DNA from: an uncultured Opitutia bacterium
GTDB taxonomy: Bacteria > Verrucomicrobiota > Verrucomicrobiia > Opitutales > Opitutaceae
Direction: 5' to 3'
Assembly (NCBI GenBank): GCA_903825285.1
Contig: CAIJZY010000017.1
Location: forward strand, 167,405 to 231,404
DNA: 64,000 nucleotides
Shown here: one piece after another, positions 20,184 through 28,964 of the stretch
Position numbering within the stretch: the first letter of the stretch is position 1
How the letters are laid out: each line of letters begins with the position of its first letter
Notes under the pieces: model-generated
What the model was told of the DNA's origin: nothing
The model's input: the letters and a program-made list of their open reading frames with translations, nothing else
Databases searched by the model: none
Position numbers and translations under genes: made by a program

Positions 20184-21035
20184 TCAGCGCGCCGCCCGCG
20201 GTCGCGCGACCCAGACCGCCAGGCCCATGACCGCGCCGCCAAGCAGGAGCCGCGGCAGGTTGGCGTGCTCGCCGAAGAACAGGAGGGAGCAGACGACGCC
20301 GAGGGGGACCTTGGCATTGTTGAAGACCGCGAGGGTGCCGACGTTCACCTGGGTGGCGCCGCGGTTCCACCCGAAGAAGCAGGCGCCCGAGGCGATGACG
20401 CCGAGGTAGGCCAGCACGCCCCACTGCGTCGCCGTCACGTGCACGGCGCCCCAGTCGGTCAGCACCAGCGAGCCCGCGGCGCAGACCGCGAGCGCGCCGG
20501 CGCAGGGCAGCGCGAAGAGCGCGGTGTCCGGGATCCCGGCCGGCAGCCGGGCCCGCTCGCGCCGCCAGGCGAGCTGGCCGGCGGCGAAGCAGAGGTTGGA
20601 GGCCTGCAGGAGCATGAAGCCGCGGAACAGCGGGCCCTCCGGCGGGGCCTGGTACCAGACGGCGGCGGAGCCGAGCAGCGCGAGCAGCGCCGCGAGCAGG
20701 TGGCGCGGGGCCCAGCGCCGCTCCATCGCGGCGGCCAGCAGCGCGACATAGAGCGGCGTGGTGAGCGTGAAGAGCACCACCGCGTAGGCCGGCAGGTAGC
20801 GGTACGAGCGCTGGTAGAGCAGGTACATCAGCCCGAACTGGGCCGCGCCCACCAGGGCGAGCCGGGCCATGGCGCGCGGGCTCAGGCCGCGCGTCCGCAG
20901 CCACGGCAGGAAGACCAGCAGCGCCAGCGCGAGGCGCAGGGTCGCGACCGCGGTGCTGTCGATCCCGGCCAGCTGGCCCTTGATCAGCCCGAAGGAGAAC
21001 GCCCAGACCAGCGAGACGAGGAGAAGGAGCGGCAT
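20184..21035 (-). CDS. EamA/DMT family transporter
   Basis: Ten predicted TM segments, LLLLVSLVWAFSFGLIKG..., duplicated EamA layout. Confidence 0.82.
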   Translation of the reverse strand: MPLLLLVSLVWAFSFGLIKGQLAGIDSTAVATLRLALALLVFLPWLRTRGLSPRAMARLALVGAAQFGLMYLLYQRSYRYLPAYAVVLFTLTTPLYVALLAAAMERRWAPRHLLAALLALLGSAAVWYQAPPEGPLFRGFMLLQASNLCFAAGQLAWRRERARLPAGIPDTALFALPCAGALAVCAAGSLVLTDWGAVHVTATQWGVLAYLGVIASGACFFGWNRGATQVNVGTLAVFNNAKVPLGVVCSLLFFGEHANLPRLLLGGAVMGLAVWVARPRAAR

Positions 21036-21048
21036 GGCGGGATGCGGC

Positions 21049-22743
21049 TCAGACCCGGAACAGGGCGCCGAGCTTCCGGCCCAGCAGCGCGCTCAGGGCG
21101 GCGATCGTCAGGCCGAGGAACAGCATGGCCCAGACACCGAGGGCGCTGGCGATGAACTTGCCGTCGCCGAGGAGCTGGAAGAGCTCCATGATCGCCTTCG
21201 TGATCGGGTAGAACGCCTGCTTCTGCGCGAGCACGAGCGAGTCGCTCACCTCCAGCATGGCGAAGGAGAAGGCCAGCAGTCCGCCCGCGATGAGGTTGGC
21301 GGCGATCAGCGGCAGGGTGACCTTGACCATCGCCTTGAGCGGCGGGCAGCCGAGGTTTTGCGCGGCCTCCTCCAGCGTCTCGCTCGTCTGCTGGAACCCC
21401 GCCGCCGCGGCGCGGACCACGTAGGGCAGCCGGCGCACCGAGTAGGCGAGGATCAGCAGGATCGTGGGGTTGCGCGCGGGGTTGAGGAACGCGAAGAACC
21501 GCCCCTCCTGCGCCATGGCGAGGTAGCCGAACGCGAGGACCAGCCCCGGCACGGCGAGCGGGAGCATCGCGAGGAAATCGAGGATCTGGCGGCCGGCGAG
21601 GCGGGAGCGGACCACGACGTAGGCGATGGCGATGCCAAGGACCACGTCCACGACGGTGGAGAGGCTCGCGAACTTGAGGCTGTTGGCGATGGCCGGGACC
21701 GTGAGGTCGTGCCCGAGCGCGAGCCGGAAGTTGTCGAGCGTGTAGGCCGGCGGCAGGATCGTCGCGTACCACTCGCGGGAGAACGCGACGAGGACGACGC
21801 CGGCGTGGGGGAGGATGGCGAGGCCGATGACGCCCGCAAACGCCGCGGTGCAGAGCCAGGCCCGGCCCCGCGGCAGCGCGCGCGGCCCGCCGGTGCTCGT
21901 GGCGCGCGCGAGCATGGCGTGGCCCTCGCGGCCGAAGAGGCCCTTGCCGACGGCGTAGATCGCGACCGAGCCGGCGAGCATGAGGGCGACCAGCGCGTAG
22001 GGGAACGGGTTGCCGCCGATGTCGCGCAGGCCGTAGTAGATCTGGACGCTCGTCACGCGCGAGTAGTCGAAGATGAGCGGCGTGCCGAGCTCGGTGAACG
22101 CCCAGATGAACACGATCGTGCCGCCGGCGAACAGGCCGGGCTGGATGAGCGGGAGGGTGATCCGCCGGAAGCGCCGGAAGCCGGTGCAGCCGAGGTTCTG
22201 CGCCGCCTCCTCCATCGCGGGGTCGATGTTGGCGAGGGCGGCGACGGCGTTGAGGTAGATGATGGGGTAGAGCGCGAGCGCCTCGACGAGCGCGACGCCC
22301 CAGAACTGGTGCGCCGCGAGCCAGTCGAAGGTCCAGCCGGTCGGCCGCAGGCCCAGGTGGATGATCAGGGCGTTCAGCGCGCCGTACTGCCCGAAGATCT
22401 GCCGGATGCCGATGGCACCGACGAAGGGCGGGAGGATCATCGGCACGAGGACCAGCGCGCCGAGCAGCGCCTTGCCGGGGAACAGGAAGCGGTCGCTGAG
22501 GAACGCGAGCGGCAGCGCCAGCAGCAGCGCCAGCGTGGTGGCGGCGCAGGCGAGCAGGAAGGAGTTGACCAGGCCGTCGCGGTACGTCGGGTCGGCCAGC
22601 AGCGCGGTCAGGAAGGAGGCCGTGAAGTGGCCGTCCGCATCGAGGAAGCCGCCCTGCAGGATCTGCGCGATCGGCCAGACGAAGAACACCGCGAAGAAGG
22701 CCGCGGTGCAGGCGAAGACGACGCGGGCGAGCGTATGCGACAT
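21049..22743 (-). CDS. Fused ABC transporter permease (FbpB-like, two BPD_transp_1 domains)
   Basis: Two EAA-loop motifs: MEEAAQNLGCTGFRRFRRITLPLIQPGL and LEEAAQNLGCPPLKAMVKVTLPLIAANL. Confidence 0.88.
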   Translation of the reverse strand: MSHTLARVVFACTAAFFAVFFVWPIAQILQGGFLDADGHFTASFLTALLADPTYRDGLVNSFLLACAATTLALLLALPLAFLSDRFLFPGKALLGALVLVPMILPPFVGAIGIRQIFGQYGALNALIIHLGLRPTGWTFDWLAAHQFWGVALVEALALYPIIYLNAVAALANIDPAMEEAAQNLGCTGFRRFRRITLPLIQPGLFAGGTIVFIWAFTELGTPLIFDYSRVTSVQIYYGLRDIGGNPFPYALVALMLAGSVAIYAVGKGLFGREGHAMLARATSTGGPRALPRGRAWLCTAAFAGVIGLAILPHAGVVLVAFSREWYATILPPAYTLDNFRLALGHDLTVPAIANSLKFASLSTVVDVVLGIAIAYVVVRSRLAGRQILDFLAMLPLAVPGLVLAFGYLAMAQEGRFFAFLNPARNPTILLILAYSVRRLPYVVRAAAAGFQQTSETLEEAAQNLGCPPLKAMVKVTLPLIAANLIAGGLLAFSFAMLEVSDSLVLAQKQAFYPITKAIMELFQLLGDGKFIASALGVWAMLFLGLTIAALSALLGRKLGALFRV

Positions 22744-22822
22744 CGGCGCGGAGTGTGGTTGGCGCGTGTCGGGCCCGGCAAGGCGGAATTCGGCTCCGGC
22801 GGCGGACCGTCCCGCGCGGCCG

Positions 22823-23311
22823 TCAGCGCCGAGTCGCCCGACGCAGGTGACGCTCGAAGGCGGCGAGCGTCTCGGTGCTCACGTGATGCTCGATGCCCTC
22901 GGCGTCGATCTCGGCGGCCTTCTCCGCGATGCCCAGGGACCGCAGGAAACTCACCACCGTCGCGTGCCGCCGCTGGCAGGTGTCCGCGAGCGCGTGGCCC
23001 TGGGCCGTCAGGAAAATGGCCCGGTAGGGACGGGCGGTCACGTAGCCGTCGCGCTGCAACCGGGCCAGCGTGCGGTTGACCGTCACATGGGTGACACCCA
23101 GCCGCCGCGCCAGGTCCACCACGCGGGCCTCGCCCTGCGCCAAGGCCAGGTCGGCGATGGCCTCGACGTAATCCTCGGCAATCTCCGAGGCGTGCTCGCG
23201 CCGGGTCTGCTGCAGGCTCTCCGCCTGCAGGGCGGACGGACGAACGGGTTTCTTGGGGTGGCGCGGGGACGGCTGCACGTGCGGGTATCGAAGCAAGGTT
23301 TCGATTGACAA
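22823..23311 (-). CDS. mntR: Manganese transport regulator MntR (DtxR family)
   Basis: HASEIAEDYVEAIADLALAQGEARVVDLARRLGVTHVTVNRTLARLQRDGYV; DAEGIEHHVSTETLAAFERHL; TTG or downstream GTG start. Confidence 0.87.
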   Translation of the reverse strand: MSIETLLRYPHVQPSPRHPKKPVRPSALQAESLQQTRREHASEIAEDYVEAIADLALAQGEARVVDLARRLGVTHVTVNRTLARLQRDGYVTARPYRAIFLTAQGHALADTCQRRHATVVSFLRSLGIAEKAAEIDAEGIEHHVSTETLAAFERHLRRATRR

Positions 23312-23325
23312 GTCGAGCCGGCAAA

Positions 23326-23343
23326 ATGTAGCACATGCTACAT
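23326..23343. promoter_or_regulatory. Perfect inverted repeat ATGTAGCA-CA-TGCTACAT, candidate MntR operator
   Basis: 8-bp perfect arms in the 33-bp gap between divergent mntR and the Mn-uptake operon. Confidence 0.7.
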
Positions 23344-23344
23344 A

Positions 23345-24178
23345 TTGTATAAAACTCTACCAATCACGCGCGTCCTGCTGCTGGCCCTGGCCGGGTGCTG
23401 GGCCGGTCCCGCGGGGGCGGCGGATGACGCCGGGACGGGGTCGCCCCCGGTGGCGGGGCGGCTGCGCGAGCTGTCGACGGACCGGCCGGATGTGACTGAA
23501 AGCCCGTACACGATCGACGCGGGGCACAGCCAGGTGGAGCTGGACTTTGCCAACCTCACGCAGGATCGCGCGGAGGGGGAACGGTCGACGGCGTGGGAGG
23601 CGGCGCCGTGCAATCTCCGGCTGGGAGTGACGGACGACCTGGAGGTCGGGCTGTTTTTGACGCCGTACCGCCGCGTGGAGGAAAAGAACGCGGCGGGCGC
23701 CACCCGGACCCGGTCGGGGACCGGCGATGTCGTTTTACGGGGCAAATGGAATTTCACGGGCAACAACGGCGGCACCGCGGTCGGACTGATTGGTGACATC
23801 AAGCTGCCGACCGCGACCGCAGGCCTGGGCAATGGCGCGGTGGAGGGGACCGTGCTGCTGCCAGTGAGCTGGGAGCTCGGGGACGGATGGGGGCTTGCCG
23901 CGATGACGGGGGTGGATCTCCGCCTCCGGCAGTCCGGCCACGGGCGCGAGGGCGCCTGGATCAACAGTTTCTCATTCGAGCGGGAGCTCACGCCGCATCT
24001 CGCAGGCTATCTGGAGCTGGCTGCGGAGAGTGCGGCGGGTGCACCGACGGTGACCTTGGACGCGGGCCTGATGTACAAGCTTGATGCCAACACTCAGCTG
24101 GATGGCGGCGTGCAGCGCGGCCTCTCCCGCGCGGCGGACGACCTGCATGTCTTTGCCGGGCTCAGCCACCGACTCTGA
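23345..24178 (+). CDS. Outer-membrane transporter-like protein (MetA-pathway-of-phenol-degradation type beta-barrel)
   Basis: Signal peptide ITRVLLLALAGCWAGPAGA; ELSTDRPDVTESPYTIDAGHSQVELDFANLT; barrel-like strands and C-terminal FAGLSHRL; apparent TTG start. Confidence 0.65.
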   Translation: MYKTLPITRVLLLALAGCWAGPAGAADDAGTGSPPVAGRLRELSTDRPDVTESPYTIDAGHSQVELDFANLTQDRAEGERSTAWEAAPCNLRLGVTDDLEVGLFLTPYRRVEEKNAAGATRTRSGTGDVVLRGKWNFTGNNGGTAVGLIGDIKLPTATAGLGNGAVEGTVLLPVSWELGDGWGLAAMTGVDLRLRQSGHGREGAWINSFSFERELTPHLAGYLELAAESAAGAPTVTLDAGLMYKLDANTQLDGGVQRGLSRAADDLHVFAGLSHRL

Positions 24179-25593
24179 TGGACGACGCGCCGAAACAAGA
24201 CATTGCCCCCGACCCGGCGCCCGGCCAAGGCGCCTGGCGGCGCGTCGCGGCAGGCCAGAGCCTACCCGAATCCCATGGCACCATTGCGGTGCCGGTCGGG
24301 GCCGGCTTCTGGCGCAAGGTGCTGGCGTTCTCGGGCCCCGGGTTCCTGGTGGCGGTCGGTTACATGGATCCGGGCAATTGGGCCACGGACCTGGCGGGCG
24401 GGGCGCAGTTCGGCTACACGCTCCTGTCGGTCATCATGATTTCGAATCTGATGGCCATCCTGCTCCAGCACCTGTGCATCAAGCTGGGAGTGGTCACCGG
24501 GCGGGATCTCGCGCAGGCCTGCCGCGACCATTATTCCCGGCCCACCGTCTGGTTCCTCTGGTTTCTCTGCGAGCTGGCCATCGCCGCGTGCGATCTCGCC
24601 GAAGTCGTCGGCTCGGCGATCGGCCTGCAGCTCCTGTTTGGCCTGCCCCTGGTATGGGGCTGCGTCATCACGGCCTTCGACGTGTTGATCGTGCTGCTGC
24701 TCCAGCACCGCGGCTTCCGCTACATTGAGGCGCTGGTCATCACCCTCATCCTCACGATCGGCGGCTGCTTCGCGGTCGAGCTGTTCCTGGCGAAGCCCGA
24801 CTTCGGCGCGGTCGTCGGGGGCTTTGTGCCCCGGCTCGAGATCCTGCGCCGTTCGGAAATGCTGTACGTGGCCATCGGCATCCTCGGGGCAACCGTCATG
24901 CCCCACAACCTCTACCTGCACTCGTCCATCATCCAGACCCGGAAGTTCCTCAAGAACTCCGCCGGCAAGGCCGAGGCGATCAAGTTTGGCACGATCGATT
25001 CCACGTTCGCGCTCATGTTCGCCCTCTTCATCAACGGGGCGATCCTGGTCCTGGCGGCGGCGGCGTTCCATGGGTCGGGCCATGAGCAGGTCGGGGAGAT
25101 CCAGGAGGCCTACCACCTGCTGGATGGCGTGCTGGGCGTGACCTTTGCCGGCGGCCTGTTCGCCCTCGCGCTCCTGGCCTCCGGGCAGAATTCGACCCTG
25201 ACCGGGACGCTGGCCGGGCAGATCGTGATGGAGGGCTTCCTCGACCTGCGGCTGCGTCCGTGGCTGCGGCGCCTGATCACCCGGGCGATCGCCATCGTGC
25301 CCGCCGTCGTCGTCATCGGCGTGTTTGGCGAGAAACAGAGCACGCAGCTGCTGGTGGCCAGCCAGGTGTGCCTGAGCATGCAACTGGGCTTTGCCTGCTG
25401 GCCGCTCATGCGTTTCACCGGCGAGCGGGCCAAGATGGGGGAGTTCGTGAACTCCTGGTGGATCAAGCTGCTGGGGTGGACCGTTACGCTTGTCATTATC
25501 CTCCTGAACGTGAAACTCCTCATCGACACCCTACTGCCTGAGTCGTGGACCCGCTGGCTGTACGGCCTGATCGGCATGCAAGCTCCCGGCTGA
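24178..25593 (+). CDS. mntH: Nramp family divalent metal (Mn) transporter
   Basis: Nramp motifs GYMDPGNWATDLAGG and ATVMPHNLYLHSSIIQTR; start overlaps previous stop (TGATG). Confidence 0.94.
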   Translation: MDDAPKQDIAPDPAPGQGAWRRVAAGQSLPESHGTIAVPVGAGFWRKVLAFSGPGFLVAVGYMDPGNWATDLAGGAQFGYTLLSVIMISNLMAILLQHLCIKLGVVTGRDLAQACRDHYSRPTVWFLWFLCELAIAACDLAEVVGSAIGLQLLFGLPLVWGCVITAFDVLIVLLLQHRGFRYIEALVITLILTIGGCFAVELFLAKPDFGAVVGGFVPRLEILRRSEMLYVAIGILGATVMPHNLYLHSSIIQTRKFLKNSAGKAEAIKFGTIDSTFALMFALFINGAILVLAAAAFHGSGHEQVGEIQEAYHLLDGVLGVTFAGGLFALALLASGQNSTLTGTLAGQIVMEGFLDLRLRPWLRRLITRAIAIVPAVVVIGVFGEKQSTQLLVASQVCLSMQLGFACWPLMRFTGERAKMGEFVNSWWIKLLGWTVTLVIILLNVKLLIDTLLPESWTRWLYGLIGMQAPG

Positions 25594-25605
25594 GGCATCC
25601 TCACC

Positions 25606-26052
25606 ATGTACCGCAAAATTCTCGTCGCGCTTGAGAACGGCCCCGCTGACGAGGCGCTGGTGCCGCATGTCGCCGAACTGGCCCGCCGGCTCGGATCAGA
25701 GCTGCTGCTGGTGCACGTGGCCGACGGCTGGGCCGCGCGCAACTTCGACCAGCTCAAGCTGGCGGAGTCCGCGGAAATGAAGGCCGACCAGGACTACCTC
25801 GATCGCACCGCGCAGCGTCTGCGGGACGCCGGGCTCAAGGTCTCGGCCGAGCTGGCCCTGGGCAATCCACCCACGGAGATCCTCAAGACCGCCGCGCGCC
25901 ATGCCTGCGACCTGATCGCCATGACCTCGCACGGCCACAAGATCATCGGCGACATCTTCCTCGGCAGCACGATCGATAAGGTGCGCCACAACACGATGAT
26001 TCCGATCCTCGTGGTTCGCGCCGGCACGGGAACCGCCGCTGCGGCCAGCTGA
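25606..26052 (+). CDS. Universal stress protein (UspA family)
   Basis: MYRKILVALENGPADEALVPHVAELARR..., IAMTSHGHKIIGDIFLGSTIDKVRHNTMIPILVVR; 13 nt after mntH. Confidence 0.92.
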   Translation: MYRKILVALENGPADEALVPHVAELARRLGSELLLVHVADGWAARNFDQLKLAESAEMKADQDYLDRTAQRLRDAGLKVSAELALGNPPTEILKTAARHACDLIAMTSHGHKIIGDIFLGSTIDKVRHNTMIPILVVRAGTGTAAAAS

Positions 26053-26061
26053 GCCCGCCGC

Positions 26062-27309
26062 TCAGGCGCTGAGCGACGTCAGGACCCAGTCCAGCACGGG
26101 ACTGGCGGTGTCCGCCACGACGACCTGCAGGCCCGTGGTCAGGCCGGAGGGCAGGGGCACGGGCACGGTCAGGACCGGACGCCCGCCGATGCTCGCCGGG
26201 GCCGTGAGGGCCAGGATCCGCAGGCGGTTGGCGAGCGTGCAATCCGCCTTGCGGAGCGCGCCGCAGGGCGAGGCCGGCAGCACGAGAAAATCGAAGCGGC
26301 GGAAATACTCGGTCCACACGCCGCGCAGGGCGTGGGCGGACCGGTCGGCGGCCGCGCGTTGATCCGCGGTCTGCGCGGGTCCGCGCTGGAGCCTTTGCCA
26401 AACGTAGGGATCGTATCGCGCCGCAAAACGCTCGGCCCAGGCCCGGTGGACCTGCCAGGCCTCGTCCGCCACGATGGTGTTGTACGCCTCGACCGCGCCG
26501 GCAAAGGCGGCGCGCAGGGTGTCCCGCGTCACGGCGTCGGCGGGCGGTGCCAGCCGGGCCGCGGCGATGGAGAGGGCCGCCGCGACCTCCGGGTCGAGCC
26601 CCGGCAGCTCGAGATAGCAGCCGGCGGGCGGGCGGGCCGCCGGGGTGAGCCCGATCAGCGCGCGCGTGGCGGTCGCGAGGTCGGCGGCGTTGGCGGTGAA
26701 CCAGCCGGCGGTGTCAAAGCTCGGGGCGAGCGGAAAGGCGTCGGCGATGAAGGCATCGCGCGGCGTGAGCCGGAGGCCGAACAACCCGCAGAAGGCGGCG
26801 GGCAGGCGCACCGAGCCGCCCGTGTCGGTGCCGATGGCCAGCGGGACAATCCCGGCGGCAACAGCCGCGGCGGAACCCGAGCTGGAGCCGCCGGTGGTGC
26901 GGCCCGGGAAACGGGGATGCTCGCAGTCGCCGTAGTGCGGGTTCTCGCCGGTGATGCCATAGGCGAACTCGTGCAGGTGCGTGCGTCCCGCATAGGCCGC
27001 GCCGGCGGTGGCCAGCCGCCGGACCAGCGCGCTGTCCGCCGTCGGGGTGGGGTGCACCTCGGGCAGGAAGGCGGAGCCGGCGAACATGGACTGACCGGCG
27101 ACGGGATAGAGGTCCTTGAGCAGGTAGGGCACGCCGGCCAGCGGGGCGGTGCGGTCCGCCGCGGCGAGGGCCTGGGCGAGCGGGGCCTCGTCCACGAGCG
27201 AGGCGAGGGCGGCGCGCTGCTGGGCCGGCGAGAGGCGGGTCCGCGCGCGGTCGTGCACGGCGCGGGCGGCCGCACCCGGGGCGAGCTGCTGCCAGTCGCG
27301 GAAGGTCAT
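26062..27309 (-). CDS. Amidase signature family protein
   Basis: VPYLLKDLYPVAG catalytic Lys region, GRTTGGSSSGSAAAVAAGIVPLAIGTDTGGSVRLPAAFCGLFGLR. Confidence 0.9.
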   Translation of the reverse strand: MTFRDWQQLAPGAAARAVHDRARTRLSPAQQRAALASLVDEAPLAQALAAADRTAPLAGVPYLLKDLYPVAGQSMFAGSAFLPEVHPTPTADSALVRRLATAGAAYAGRTHLHEFAYGITGENPHYGDCEHPRFPGRTTGGSSSGSAAAVAAGIVPLAIGTDTGGSVRLPAAFCGLFGLRLTPRDAFIADAFPLAPSFDTAGWFTANAADLATATRALIGLTPAARPPAGCYLELPGLDPEVAAALSIAAARLAPPADAVTRDTLRAAFAGAVEAYNTIVADEAWQVHRAWAERFAARYDPYVWQRLQRGPAQTADQRAAADRSAHALRGVWTEYFRRFDFLVLPASPCGALRKADCTLANRLRILALTAPASIGGRPVLTVPVPLPSGLTTGLQVVVADTASPVLDWVLTSLSA

Positions 27310-27402
27310 GCGGCGAGGATCGGCGAAGGCGCGGCCGGAGGCAATCCCGGCGGCGTCCACTTGGGGCTCGCCCTGCGCGGCGGGCAGTTTCCAATGGCGG
27401 GA

Positions 27403-28392
27403 ATGAAACGCGCCTGCTGGTCGATTACCCTCGTGCTGGGACTCCTGCTTGGGTCCGGCTGCGCCCGGGAGCATCCGGCGGCGGCGCCCGGCGCGCTGCG
27501 CAAGGTCGTGCTGCAGTCGGACTGGTTTCCGCAGGCGGAGCACGGCGGGTTCTACCAGGCGCTGGCGAAGGGCTATTATCGCGAGGCCGGGCTCGACGTG
27601 GAGATCCTGCCGGGCGGACCGGGCGCGACGATCAAGCTGAACGTGGCGAAGGGCGTCGCGGACTTCGGACTTTACCGCAGCGACGACGTGATCGTGGCAT
27701 CGAGCCGCGGGCTCCCGCTGATCATGGTCGCGGCGGTGCTGCAGCACGACCCGGAGGCGCTGCTCGTGCACGAGGCGAGCCCGGTGCGGACGCTGGGCGA
27801 CCTGGCCGGCCGGAGCGTGATCGCGCCGCCGAGCATGACCTGGATTCCCTACGTGCAGAAGCGGTACGGCATCAAGTTCGACCTGCGGCCGCTCAACTAC
27901 GGGCTGGCGATGTTCCTCAGCGACCCGGATGCGATCCAGCAGTGCATGCTCACGAGCGAGCCGTTCTTCGCCCAGCAGCACGGGGTCCGCGTGCGGACGG
28001 TGCGGCTGGCCGACTCCGGCTACGATCCCTACCACACGATCATCTGCCGGCGGGAGCTGGTCCGGACGAGCCCCGAGCTGGTCCGCGCCTTCGTCGCGGC
28101 TTCGATCCGGGGCTGGCGCGACTACCTGACCGGCGACCCGGCGCCGGCGTTCGCGCTGATCCGCCAGTGCAATCCGCAGATGTCGGCCGAGCAGCTGGTG
28201 TATTCCCGCGCCGCGCTGATCGCGAACGAGCTCGTGCGTGGCGACCCGGCCAAGGGCGAGGACATCGGCCAGATCTCGATCGAGCGCATCCAGCACCAGA
28301 TCGCGGCCCTGGGTGAGTTCAAGATCATCGCGCAGCCCGTGAACACGGCCAGTGTCGTCACGCGTCAATTCCTGCCGCCCGCGGTCCGCTGA
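27403..28392 (+). CDS. ABC transporter substrate-binding lipoprotein, NMT1/THI5/SsuA-like
   Basis: Lipobox LLLGSGC; LQSDWFPQAEHGGFYQALAKGYYREAGLDVEI; KGVADFGLYRSDDVIVA. Confidence 0.85.
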   Translation: MKRACWSITLVLGLLLGSGCAREHPAAAPGALRKVVLQSDWFPQAEHGGFYQALAKGYYREAGLDVEILPGGPGATIKLNVAKGVADFGLYRSDDVIVASSRGLPLIMVAAVLQHDPEALLVHEASPVRTLGDLAGRSVIAPPSMTWIPYVQKRYGIKFDLRPLNYGLAMFLSDPDAIQQCMLTSEPFFAQQHGVRVRTVRLADSGYDPYHTIICRRELVRTSPELVRAFVAASIRGWRDYLTGDPAPAFALIRQCNPQMSAEQLVYSRAALIANELVRGDPAKGEDIGQISIERIQHQIAALGEFKIIAQPVNTASVVTRQFLPPAVR

Positions 28393-28440
28393 CCCGGTTT
28401 GGCTTTGTCACGGTCCGGATTTGTCCCCAACCCTTGCCCC

Positions 28441-28902
28441 ATGAATCCTGAAGCCAAACTGGCCGAGCTCGGCCTCACGCTCCCGAATCCGCCCGCGGCC
28501 GCGGGCAGCTACGTGCCCACCGTGCGCACGGGCCACCTCCTCTACTGCGCCGGCACGATCTGCATGGTCGGCGGGCAGATGACGCACACCGGCCAGGTGG
28601 GCAAGGAGCAGACGGTGGCGACGGGGGCGAAGGCGGCGGAGGTCTGCGCGCTCAACACCCTCGCCAACATCAAGGCGGCGGTCGGCTCCCTCGACCGCGT
28701 GGCCCGCATCGTGTTCGTCAGCGGCTTCGTGAACGCCATCGACGGCTTCGCCGACAGCCCCGCGGTCATCAACGGCGCGAGCGATCTCTTCCTCAAGGTC
28801 TTTGGCGACGCCGGCAAGCACGCCCGGGCCGCCGTGGCCGTGAACGGCCTGCCCAAGGGCTCCACCGCCGAGGTGCAGGTCGTGGTCGAGTTGAAGCCCT
28901 AG
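28441..28902 (+). CDS. RidA/YjgF-like family protein
   Basis: LTLPNPPAAAGSYVPTVRTGHLLYCAGT...NTLANIKAAVGSLDRVARIVFVSGFVN. Confidence 0.88.
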   Translation: MNPEAKLAELGLTLPNPPAAAGSYVPTVRTGHLLYCAGTICMVGGQMTHTGQVGKEQTVATGAKAAEVCALNTLANIKAAVGSLDRVARIVFVSGFVNAIDGFADSPAVINGASDLFLKVFGDAGKHARAAVAVNGLPKGSTAEVQVVVELKP

Positions 28903-28964
28903 GCCGCCGGAAAGTTTGGCGTTGTGACCGGTTCCGGGGTGTGGATGGTGGCATCCCACACCCC

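Noticed and set aside
18527-20230. 567-aa + strand ORF
   Set aside because: Antisense to the tandem adenylate kinase
20869-23079. 736-aa + strand ORF
   Set aside because: Antisense to the ABC permease and mntR; highly charged low-complexity translation
23326-23343. Palindrome as a terminator for mntR or the operon
   Set aside because: It lies between two divergent 5' ends and lacks a T-tract, so operator is the better reading
26332-27402. N-terminal extension of the 686-aa ORF
   Set aside because: The first 350 or so residues are antisense to the amidase; real start is at the lipoprotein signal near 27403
27310-28368. N-terminal extension of the 768-aa - strand ORF
   Set aside because: Antisense to the binding lipoprotein; amidase begins at MTFRDWQQL (27309)
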